From an uncultured Actinomycetes bacterium (GTDB taxonomy: Bacteria; Actinomycetota; Actinomycetes; Nanopelagicales; Nanopelagicaceae), in assembly GCA_903844585.1 (NCBI GenBank), contig CAIMUD010000175.1, forward strand, positions 1-11,346: 11,346 nt of DNA, in the 5' to 3' direction. Positions 1-5,438 of this stretch are shown here, one piece after another (positions within the stretch are counted from its first letter, which is position 1; each line of letters starts with the position of its first letter). Made by a program: the position numbers and the translations under genes. The notes beneath the pieces were generated by a model. It searched no databases. It was not told the origin of the DNA and saw only the letters and a program-made list of their open reading frames with translations.

Positions 1-57
1 GCTACCCAGCCTTGGGCGGTCTATAACTTCGCACGCATCGCTGCGATCGAAATGTAA
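1..57 (+). CDS. C-terminal tail of an unidentified protein (partial)
   Basis: Reading from base 1, an open frame encodes ATQPWAVYNFARIAAIEM and stops at TAA (55-57). The codons are ordinary for this window. The next features are minus-strand tRNA genes, so a plus-strand gene ending here would face them tail to tail. Eighteen residues are too few to name a family, and a chance open frame is possible; the sequence left of the window would decide. Confidence 0.35.
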   Translation, partial: ATQPWAVYNFARIAAIEM

Positions 58-64
58 GTCCTTG

Positions 65-138
65 CGACCCGGACGGGACTTGAACCCGCGACCTCCGCCG
101 TGACAGGGCGGCGCGCTAACCAACTGCGCTACCGGGCC
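65..138 (-). tRNA. tRNA-Asp (anticodon GUC)
   Basis: The minus strand folds into a complete 74-base cloverleaf. The acceptor stem pairs GGCCCGG with CCGGGTC (one G-U pair). The D stem is GCGC/GCGC, the anticodon stem is CCGCC/GGCGG around the loop CTGTCAC, and the T loop is TTCAAGT. The anticodon GTC reads aspartate codons, and the discriminator base is G, as is usual for tRNA-Asp. CCA is not encoded, so it must be added after transcription. The gene lies 78 bases downstream of tRNA-Glu on the same strand and has no convincing promoter of its own, so co-transcription is likely. Confidence 0.97.
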
Positions 139-167
139 TTGATGAATATTCAGAAATATTCAAAATC

Positions 168-186
168 ACATAAGTGGCTCTTATGT
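168..186 (-). repeat. Perfect inverted repeat in the tRNA-Glu/tRNA-Asp spacer
   Basis: ACATAAG and CTTATGT form perfect 7-bp arms around a 5-base loop, about 30 bases past the 3' end of tRNA-Glu. In the transcribed (minus) direction the stem is followed by GATTTTG, a weak T tract. A second, AT-only-stem inverted repeat (GAATAT/ATATTC, 144-161) follows before tRNA-Asp. These may be processing hairpins of a two-tRNA precursor or a leaky terminator; the sequence does not distinguish the two. Confidence 0.4.
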
Positions 187-216
187 CACCTTCAAAGCCG
201 TAATACTTTTCTTGCG

Positions 217-289
217 TGCCCCCAACGGGATTCGAACCCGTGTTACCGCCGTGAAAGGGCGATGTCCTAGGCCCCTAGACGATGGGGAC
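217..289 (-). tRNA. tRNA-Glu (anticodon UUC)
   Basis: A 73-base cloverleaf lies on the minus strand. The acceptor stem pairs GTCCCCA with TGGGGGC, the anticodon stem is TCGCC/GGCGG around the loop CTTTCAC (anticodon TTC, glutamate), and the T arm is ACGGG-TTCGAAT-CCCGT. CCA is not encoded. It is the first gene of a Glu-Asp tRNA pair and has a well-placed promoter 16 bases upstream (305-333). This tRNA also feeds glutamyl-tRNA-dependent tetrapyrrole synthesis in bacteria that use the C5 route; nothing here shows which route is used. Confidence 0.97.
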
Positions 290-304
290 GTTTGAGGCTC
301 GCAA

Positions 305-333
305 ATCGTACCTTCTATTCGCGCCTGTTCCAA
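305..333 (-). promoter_or_regulatory. Predicted promoter of the tRNA-Glu/tRNA-Asp unit
   Basis: On the minus strand a -35 element TTGGAA (328-333) is separated by exactly 17 bases from a -10 element TACGAT (305-310). The start point should fall near 298, leaving about 9 bases of leader before tRNA-Glu. Both hexamers match the housekeeping sigma consensus at four or five of six positions. The site lies in the short gap after the glycosyltransferase stop codon. Confidence 0.6.
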
Positions 334-347
334 AATCGGTTAATTCT

Positions 348-1484
348 CTAGCGTGATTGGTACAGATCACTGTGATCTTGCAGCATCTTTTCGAGAGAGA
401 AAAGCTCGTGCGCTCGAGTCTTACCACTTGTTCCCATTAATTCACGTAATTTTTCATCACGAAGTAATTTTTCAAGTGCATCTGCCATAGATGTCACACT
501 TAATTGTGTTAAATAACCGTTGCTCTGGTCGACAACAGCGTCAGAAATAGATCCTACGTCGGTACTAACAATTGGAAGTCCTGCGAAGGCAGCTTGAATC
601 AAAGTCAGAGGGATTCCTTCGTTGTCGCTTGTCAGAATCGCAATGTCACTTGCAGCCAATATTTCATCAATGTTTTTTCTCCAACCTAAGAAAGTCATTG
701 GTAGCGATTGGTTTTCTGAACGCGATTTTGAACTCTCAAAAAGTTCGCCTTCGCCAGCAACCAGGAAATGAATATTTGCGCCTCGTGCTTTCATTTCTGC
801 GGCGACATCCATCAGCCTATCTGGGCGTTTAATTTGAGTAAGGCGTCCTACAAAGGCGCAATAAATCTTTAAGGGCTCCAGGTTGAGTTGTGCTCTGGCA
901 ATTGATTTATCTATGACCTTTGGCGCGTGAAGCCCAGGGAAAAATACTTTGTACTGGCTTTGTTTTCCTATTCCTGCTGCCAACAAGTCATCTCGGACTT
1001 TATTTCCAACCGCAATCAGAGTAGTTGTAGCTTTTGCAAACCACTTTTCAATTGCAATAACAATCTGAGTTTTTGCTGGTGAAAAATACCCGTGGAGTAG
1101 ATGACCGTGGAAGGTATGAACTCGAACCGCGCCCTTTCCCGCAAGAATTGATGCAAGCCTTCCAAGGACACCTGCCTTTGCGGTGTGCGTGTGAATTACA
1201 TCTGGCTTAAATTCTTTAATCAGATTAATCAGTTGGATTAATGATTTTAAGTCGGCTGGTAGAGAGACTGATCGGCCTAAACCTGCAATACGCGTGGCTT
1301 TGATATCGGTGGCAACTTCATCCAAGTAATCAGCTTCGGTTTCATCGCAATAACCAGTCACCAGTACTTGCTCGAATTTTGATTTATCAAGGCCTCGCAT
1401 CAACTCGGCGACAATTACGGCAGGGCCGCCCACGTTCATGCGAGCGATAATCTGCATTACCTTGATTGGTTGCGCCGAAGCCAT
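348..1484 (-). CDS. Glycosyltransferase family 4 protein (GT-B fold)
   Basis: A 378-residue cytosolic glycosyltransferase, predicted to move a sugar from a nucleotide sugar to a cell-surface polysaccharide or lipid acceptor; donor and acceptor cannot be read from the sequence. The N-terminal acceptor-side Rossmann half shows the glycine loop NVGGPA (17-22) and DVIHTHTAKAG (95-105). The C-terminal donor half shows FVGRLTQIKRPD (211-222, with the phosphate-contacting R214 and K219) and SDNEGIPLTLIQAAFAG (286-302). In the usual GT4 E-x7-E motif the second acidic residue is Q297 here, and E289 is kept. The start chosen is the ATG at 1482-1484, preceded by GAGAAG. A longer frame back to 1574 would run through the divergent tsaC start and its extra residues do not look like a GT4 N-terminus. 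The gene stands alone, with tRNA genes downstream. Confidence 0.87.
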   Translation of the reverse strand: MASAQPIKVMQIIARMNVGGPAVIVAELMRGLDKSKFEQVLVTGYCDETEADYLDEVATDIKATRIAGLGRSVSLPADLKSLIQLINLIKEFKPDVIHTHTAKAGVLGRLASILAGKGAVRVHTFHGHLLHGYFSPAKTQIVIAIEKWFAKATTTLIAVGNKVRDDLLAAGIGKQSQYKVFFPGLHAPKVIDKSIARAQLNLEPLKIYCAFVGRLTQIKRPDRLMDVAAEMKARGANIHFLVAGEGELFESSKSRSENQSLPMTFLGWRKNIDEILAASDIAILTSDNEGIPLTLIQAAFAGLPIVSTDVGSISDAVVDQSNGYLTQLSVTSMADALEKLLRDEKLRELMGTSGKTRAHELFSLEKMLQDHSDLYQSR

Positions 1485-1510
1485 GTGGTTATCTTCTCGC
1501 AAATCCGCGC

Positions 1511-1516
1511 GATAAT
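1511..1516 (+). promoter_or_regulatory. Possible -10 element for leaderless tsaC transcription
   Basis: GATAAT matches the -10 consensus at five of six positions and lies 7 bases before the tsaC ATG at 1524, so the transcript would begin at or within a base of the start codon. No Shine-Dalgarno sequence precedes that ATG, which fits leaderless translation, common in Actinobacteria. The -35 region is poor (GTTATC at 1488-1493). The site sits in the 39-bp gap between two divergent starts. Confidence 0.35.
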
Positions 1517-1523
1517 TGTGCAC

Positions 1524-2489
1524 ATGAGCACCGGCCAATTTGTTTCCAACTGCACCGCCGATGCTCTTGCGCAAGCCGCCTCAACTTTAAAAGCTGGTTC
1601 GCTGGTGGCTTTCCCAACAGAGACGGTTTACGGTCTTGGGGCTGATGCAAATAACGAGGAGGCCATTGCACGCATTTATAAAGTCAAAGGTCGCCCTGCA
1701 GATCATCCCCTCATTGTTCATATCGCTTCCATGCAAGGAATTTCAGATTGGGCCGAAGATATTCCTGAATACGCAATTGCACTTGCCCGCAAATTTTGGC
1801 CCGGCCCAATGACGCTTATAGTTAAACGATCAAATCTCGCTAAAGATTTCATAACTGGCGGACAAGAAACAGTAGGCCTTCGAGTACCGGATCATCTTGT
1901 TGCGCTCGCGTTATTGAATGAATTTTTAAAAGTTGGAGGTAAGGGAGTTGCGGCACCGAGTGCGAATAGATTTGGTCATCTTTCACCCACAACAGCTGGC
2001 GCAGTACAGGAAGAGTTATCCGAATTTCTATCTCCTGATGATTTAGTACTTGATGGTGGGCCATCATTAGTTGGAGTTGAATCAACAATTATTGATTGCA
2101 CGCAAAGCTCACCCCGAATTTTGCGACCAGGTGCAATCACAATCGAAATGGTTGAAGCGACCACCGGTTTGAAAATTTCTAACTCTGGTGATGAGATTCG
2201 GGTAAGTGGCTCTCTTGAAAACCATTACGCACCTCGTGCGAAAGTGGTTTTAAATGAAGAAGCAAATGCAGGCGAAGGACTCATTGCACTTCTAGAAGTT
2301 CCTACACCTGAAGGAGTAATTCGTTTAGCCTCTCCAAAGAACGCTGATGAATTTGCCCGCACCATGTATGCAGCGCTGCGCGATGCCGATAGTCGAGGGC
2401 TTTTGAGAGTTGTGGCCTTAACACCAATTGGAGATGGAATTGAAATAGCCATCCGTGATCGATTAGAGCGCGCGTCCAAGGGGAGATAA
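1524..2489 (+). CDS. tsaC: L-threonylcarbamoyladenylate synthase, Sua5 type
   Basis: The enzyme makes threonylcarbamoyl-AMP from threonine, bicarbonate and ATP, the first step of t6A37 modification in tRNAs that read ANN codons; TsaD and partners then transfer the group. The 321-residue protein has the YrdC/TsaC domain at about residues 12-205, with FPTETVYGLG (30-39), the KGRP segment (K55, R57) and the PSAN segment (S146, N148), matching the family's KxR...SxN motif. A C-terminal Sua5 domain (about 215-321) shows the linker signature NHYAPRAK (233-240). The length fits Sua5 rather than the short TsaC/YrdC form of about 190 residues. ATG at 1524 was chosen because the 18 residues upstream in frame would overlap the divergent glycosyltransferase and lack conservation-like features. 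tRNA-Lys(UUU), a substrate class, follows 37 bp downstream. Confidence 0.93.
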   Translation: MSTGQFVSNCTADALAQAASTLKAGSLVAFPTETVYGLGADANNEEAIARIYKVKGRPADHPLIVHIASMQGISDWAEDIPEYAIALARKFWPGPMTLIVKRSNLAKDFITGGQETVGLRVPDHLVALALLNEFLKVGGKGVAAPSANRFGHLSPTTAGAVQEELSEFLSPDDLVLDGGPSLVGVESTIIDCTQSSPRILRPGAITIEMVEATTGLKISNSGDEIRVSGSLENHYAPRAKVVLNEEANAGEGLIALLEVPTPEGVIRLASPKNADEFARTMYAALRDADSRGLLRVVALTPIGDGIEIAIRDRLERASKGR

Positions 2490-2520
2490 ATCTCCGATAA
2501 GATTGCGTCGCGTTACGCAA
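2482..2520 (+). repeat. Two small inverted repeats between tsaC and tRNA-Lys
   Basis: GGAGA-TAAA-TCTCC (2482-2495) forms a 5-bp stem with the tsaC stop codon in its loop. TTGCGT-CGCGTT-ACGCAA (2503-2520) forms a perfect 6-bp stem ending six bases before tRNA-Lys. Neither is followed by a T tract, so neither looks like an intrinsic terminator. They could mark processing of a tsaC-tRNA transcript. A weak -10-like TAAGAT (2498-2503) lies between them with no good -35, so an independent tRNA promoter is possible but poorly supported. Confidence 0.4.
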
Positions 2521-2526
2521 CAAGTG

Positions 2527-2599
2527 GGGCCTATAGCTCAGTCGGTAGAGCAACGGACTTTTAATCCGTGGGTCGACGGTTCGAGCCCGTCTGGGCCCA
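2527..2599 (+). tRNA. tRNA-Lys (anticodon UUU)
   Basis: A complete 73-base cloverleaf: acceptor GGGCCTA/TGGGCCC, D stem GCTC/GAGC, anticodon stem ACGGA/TCCGT around CTTTTAA, T arm GACGG-TTCGAGC-CCGTC, discriminator A. The anticodon TTT reads AAA and AAG. U36 followed by A37 is the context for t6A37, the modification begun by the enzyme encoded just upstream. CCA is not encoded. Only three bases separate its 3' end from the stop codon of the convergent membrane-protein gene. Confidence 0.97.
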
Positions 2600-2602
2600 C
2601 TT

Positions 2603-2926
2603 TTATCTATCGAAGTTTTTCTTTAATTCATCAAGATTTGGCTTTGGAATTTTTGGAATATCTCCACGCATAATTCTTCTAAACATATATATGGCAACGA
2701 TTCCAAAAAAAGGCCATTCGAATGCGTAGACCCAAGCTCGCCAATGCCCTTCTTGGGCTCGTCCAAATTCAAACCAACCAGCCAACAAGCAGAGCGGAAT
2801 TACTGTTACGAGTGTTCCGATTAGAAAGTACTTTTGCTTATCAGTCAGTGGTTGCTCAACTAATTCAATACTTGGGTCGCTTTCATCGCGCACCCATTTA
2901 GGAGCTTGAAATTCTTCGTCAGACAT
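2603..2926 (-). CDS. Two-helix membrane protein downstream of ctaG
   Basis: A 107-residue protein with an acidic N-terminus (1-30), two predicted membrane helices (about 33-55 and 64-83) and a basic, proline-containing tail (RGDIPKIPKPN, 87-97). The phrase FEWPFFGIVAIYMFRR (69-84) resembles small conserved actinobacterial membrane proteins of unknown function that I recall near oxidase genes, but this is not a firm family assignment. The start chosen is ATG at 2924-2926, preceded by AAAGG, and it overlaps the ctaG stop by 8 bases, so translation is probably coupled. The longer in-frame start at 2962 would overlap ctaG by 44 bases and add only a basic stretch. The context suggests a part in oxidase assembly or stability; this is inference. 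Confidence 0.75.
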   Translation of the reverse strand: MSDEEFQAPKWVRDESDPSIELVEQPLTDKQKYFLIGTLVTVIPLCLLAGWFEFGRAQEGHWRAWVYAFEWPFFGIVAIYMFRRIMRGDIPKIPKPNLDELKKNFDR

Positions 2927-3689
2927 TTCGTGCCTTTTTCTCTGCCGCAATTTCTGCATCAACTAGCTTAGATTTGAGTTCCTCAGATTTAATCCAGTGA
3001 TAGACGGCAAATGAAATCCAGATTGTGTCAATGATCATTGCTCCAGACCACATGAGCGATCCACCTCGACGCTGATCGTTAATCGAATACATCTCGTTAT
3101 AGAGCGAGCCATGGCTGACATAGATACTAAAACCAGTCAGAGTTTCTGGAACCATCATAAGAAAGAGTGAGATGACAGAGAATGCGGGCGTCATACGCCT
3201 ATTTTCAAGTTTGCGGTCGAGCAAGTTGAAATAAAAGAAATAAGGAATAAAAATATAGAGTGGGACTTCTATGTAAGTGTGCGCCCATGGATGATCCATG
3301 ATGAAGTTATGTGGGGTAGGAAGATGCACGCCAATCATCAGAACCGCGTAAGTGACCCAGCTAATTACAGGATGGGTTGCGTATTTAAAGAAGTTATTCT
3401 GTGGATGAAAAGTTATTGGAGAGCCAAGGACTAATAGCGGACCAGTGATCATCATCAAAGTTATGTGCTGCACCATGTGAAGTGAGAAATAGTCCATTGC
3501 TCTTGCACCAATTGGCGTGATAACGACAGCCAAGATTGTTCCGAGCCCAGATACGAAATAAATCCTCTGACTCTTGGTAGTCCCGCCTTGCCGAAAGTAC
3601 TGAAAGGCTATGAAACCAACCAGAATCAAGGCTTCAGGGGCGATTTGCCATGAATTCCAGAGGCTGGTTTGCAGGTCGTGAGTACGCAT
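2919..3689 (-). CDS. ctaG: Cytochrome c oxidase assembly protein, caa3_CtaG family
   Basis: A polytopic membrane protein of 256 residues with about seven predicted helices, of the caa3_CtaG family, implicated in assembling the copper centres of heme-copper oxidases. The family hallmark is clear: SLHMVQHITLMMITGPLLVL (69-88) followed by GSP, including H71 and H75. A second signature near the end, DQRRGGSLMWSGAMI (205-219), is also typical. This family is distinct from the Cox11-type protein that shares the name CtaG. The gene is divergent from the oxidase operon across a 140-bp gap and runs into the overlapping 107-residue gene. The ATG at 3687-3689 has no strong Shine-Dalgarno sequence; the next methionine (65) lies inside the fold, so this start is the best choice. 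Confidence 0.9.
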   Translation of the reverse strand: MRTHDLQTSLWNSWQIAPEALILVGFIAFQYFRQGGTTKSQRIYFVSGLGTILAVVITPIGARAMDYFSLHMVQHITLMMITGPLLVLGSPITFHPQNNFFKYATHPVISWVTYAVLMIGVHLPTPHNFIMDHPWAHTYIEVPLYIFIPYFFYFNLLDRKLENRRMTPAFSVISLFLMMVPETLTGFSIYVSHGSLYNEMYSINDQRRGGSLMWSGAMIIDTIWISFAVYHWIKSEELKSKLVDAEIAAEKKARNV

Positions 3690-3747
3690 GATTTTTGAAG
3701 GCTAGCCCTCACACGTTTAAAAGAACAGAAATTCTTTCTTCAAATCG

Positions 3748-3776
3748 TTGGCATTTCCCATTCGGAGGATTAACCT
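3748..3776 (+). promoter_or_regulatory. Candidate promoter of the oxidase operon
   Basis: TTGGCA (3748-3753) matches the -35 consensus at five of six positions and is followed after 17 bases by TAACCT (3771-3776), a weak -10. Transcription would start near 3783, giving a leader of about 47 bases before the cupredoxin gene. It lies in the 140-bp gap shared with divergent ctaG. A second -35-like TTGAAC further down has no good partner. Confidence 0.35.
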
Positions 3777-3820
3777 TCTTTGAACGACCTCACAATTGGG
3801 GCGCTTAAAACACCCGATCT

Positions 3821-3825
3821 GGAGG
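3821..3825 (+). promoter_or_regulatory. Strong ribosome binding site of the cupredoxin gene
   Basis: GGAGG lies 4 bases before the ATG at 3830, within GGAGGGTTTATG. It fixes the start of the first operon gene, so the hydrophobic N-terminus that follows is a true signal or anchor sequence. Confidence 0.75.
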
Positions 3826-3829
3826 GTTT

Positions 3830-4609
3830 ATGAATAAGCGGATATTTGCCGCACTGGGGACCGTAATTTTAGGCGCAGGTTTAATTGCCGGAATTGGTTC
3901 TTATGTAGCCGCAGCGAAAAATGATCCAGGGCAAATTGAGGCCACTGCGGCAGGTACTTACACAGCACCTGATGGCAAGTCTTATCCGAATTACACACTC
4001 AATTTAAATACATACCCAAATGCACTCTTTGGTGGACACCACGGCCACCCTGGTGCGCATCCAGATTGGGTTTCATACGGTGCTGCAGGAACTAACGGTG
4101 AAGTACAACCCGATGCCGCTGGTGGGACTAATTTTATACTTCCAGCACATTCCGCGATCACAATTTCAATTTGGCAGTACGACTCAGGTGAAAAATTAAA
4201 TAACGATTACTTCGCCCACGTGCGAGGAACCGTTGATGGGACAGCAACATTTGTAAAGCGCTACGACGTTGCAGGAAAAACAAATGTAACTCCCGAAGAA
4301 CAAGTTACTAATATTCCGGCTGACATGGTTGGCCATACATTCACAGTCCACGGAATGTCTGACGGCAAGGATCAACTCTTCTTAAGCATCCCTTTAATGA
4401 TGGCTGATGATGCTGAAGTAACAGCGGCTGAAGAAGCGGGTGGTTATACAAACTTCCCAACTAAGACAACTTTTACTTTCATCACTGGTGCCGCAGGTGA
4501 ATATGTATGGAACTGCGAATTCCCTTGTGGTGATGGAACTATTGCTCGCTTTGGAAATGCAATGTCAACAATGGGCTTTATGTCTGGCCACTTGATTGTG
4601 AAGGGATAG
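3830..4609 (+). CDS. Secreted cupredoxin-like protein, first gene of the oxidase operon
   Basis: A 259-residue exported protein. Residues 5-29 are a hydrophobic signal or anchor segment ending in VAAA (26-29), a possible signal peptidase site; there is no lipobox cysteine. A His-rich stretch (H70, H71, H73, H77) precedes a beta-rich body. The C-terminus has the cupredoxin layout: GHTFTVHG (168-175) resembles the first histidine strand of CuA domains, and EYVWNCEFPCGDG (224-236) resembles the CuA cysteine loop. The usual histidine four residues after the second cysteine is missing; instead come M245, M248, M251 and H254. It may therefore bind one copper, or use methionine or distant histidine ligands. 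Four bases separate it from ctaC. It could be an electron donor to the oxidase or a copper carrier for the CuA site; both are inference. Confidence 0.72.
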   Translation: MNKRIFAALGTVILGAGLIAGIGSYVAAAKNDPGQIEATAAGTYTAPDGKSYPNYTLNLNTYPNALFGGHHGHPGAHPDWVSYGAAGTNGEVQPDAAGGTNFILPAHSAITISIWQYDSGEKLNNDYFAHVRGTVDGTATFVKRYDVAGKTNVTPEEQVTNIPADMVGHTFTVHGMSDGKDQLFLSIPLMMADDAEVTAAEEAGGYTNFPTKTTFTFITGAAGEYVWNCEFPCGDGTIARFGNAMSTMGFMSGHLIVKG

Positions 4610-4613
4610 CGCG

Positions 4614-5438
4614 ATGACCAATCTTCAGACTCCTTCAATAAACTCTTGGTGGAAGAAGCAAGATGTTAAGAGACTTCTAGTTCTCACCGCAATTTTTTCT
4701 ATCTTAATTGGTTACGTTGGTTCAACAGTTCAGACTTGGGCCATGGGAGCACCTGCCTCTGATTCTATGAAGAATGTCATCAACCTAATCACTATCTTTA
4801 CTTGGGTATCGTCTCCCGTTGCTGGATTCGTTGCGGCAATTGCAGTAAGTGCGCTACTTGGTAAGCATCACTACGGTGACAATCCACCGCCAGAGGCTGA
4901 TCATGCGATTTCTAATTCCCCCCGTGCAAACGCAGCTTGGATTGTGGTTTCAGCGCTCCTCTGTCTTTTCGCACTTGTAGCTGGATTAGTTGCGCTTCAA
5001 GAAGAAGATTCGCAAATTTTAAATAGTAATGCGATGAGAATTTCTGTCACAGGCCAGCAATGGGTTTGGAACTTTGACTATCCAAATTCAAAGGGAGTTC
5101 GCAGTAGCGTATTGCATCTTCCTGTAGACCAACCTGTTGTTTTTAACGTTACAAGCAAAGATGTAAAGCACTCATTCTGGATTGTGCAGATGGGAATAAA
5201 AGTTGATGCAAATCCAGGAGTGATTACACAGACAGCAGTGACACCTAACACAATTGGAACTTTCGATATTAGGTGCGCAGAACTCTGCGGACTTCTGCAT
5301 GCATATATGCAGAACAAAGTAATTGTTGAGAGTCGTGCTGACTATGAGGCATGGCTTGCAAGTCAACCCGATACAAGTCAAACGACGTGGGTAGATAAAA
5401 ATCCAAAGCCAGAAGATCAGGGAGGCAAGACAGCATGA
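4614..5438 (+). CDS. ctaC: Cytochrome c oxidase subunit II (CuA subunit)
   Basis: The subunit accepts electrons outside the membrane through the dinuclear CuA centre and passes them to heme a of subunit I. In 274 residues there are three hydrophobic segments (about 20-45, 54-83, 105-130); the first is either an uncleaved signal anchor or a signal peptide ahead of the usual two-helix hairpin. The aromatic strand GQQWVWNFDYP (147-157) is conserved. All CuA ligands are present: H186 in VKHSFWI, and C221, E223, C225, H229 and M232 in CAELCGLLHAYM. There is no fused cytochrome c domain, so this is aa3-like rather than caa3, and the electron donor must be a separate protein. The last four bases overlap the ctaD start (ATGA). 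The upstream AAGGGAT serves as the ribosome site. Confidence 0.95.
   Translation: MTNLQTPSINSWWKKQDVKRLLVLTAIFSILIGYVGSTVQTWAMGAPASDSMKNVINLITIFTWVSSPVAGFVAAIAVSALLGKHHYGDNPPPEADHAISNSPRANAAWIVVSALLCLFALVAGLVALQEEDSQILNSNAMRISVTGQQWVWNFDYPNSKGVRSSVLHLPVDQPVVFNVTSKDVKHSFWIVQMGIKVDANPGVITQTAVTPNTIGTFDIRCAELCGLLHAYMQNKVIVESRADYEAWLASQPDTSQTTWVDKNPKPEDQGGKTA

Noticed and set aside
572..832. Open frame of 86 codons on the plus strand opposite the glycosyltransferase
   Set aside because: It is antisense to the conserved donor-domain motifs of the real gene and its product has no recognisable composition or domain.
1517..1524. TGTGCACA palindrome at the tsaC start as an operator
   Set aside because: An 8-base palindrome alone is common by chance and matches no operator I can name in this context.
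2482..2520. Intrinsic terminator after tsaC
   Set aside because: Both stems are short and neither is followed by a T tract; read-through into tRNA-Lys is at least as likely.
3701..3715. Similar GGCTAGC-C/T-CTCA strings at 3701 and 10060 as a shared regulatory motif
   Set aside because: Only about 11 bases match, and they sit at different distances and strands relative to unrelated genes; chance similarity is likely.
5293..5314. Perfect inverted repeat with 8-bp arms (TTCTGCAT/ATGCAGAA) inside ctaC
   Set aside because: It lies in the codons of the CuA loop (H229, M232), where the protein sequence fixes most bases, so it is best explained by coding constraint; no regulatory role is supported.
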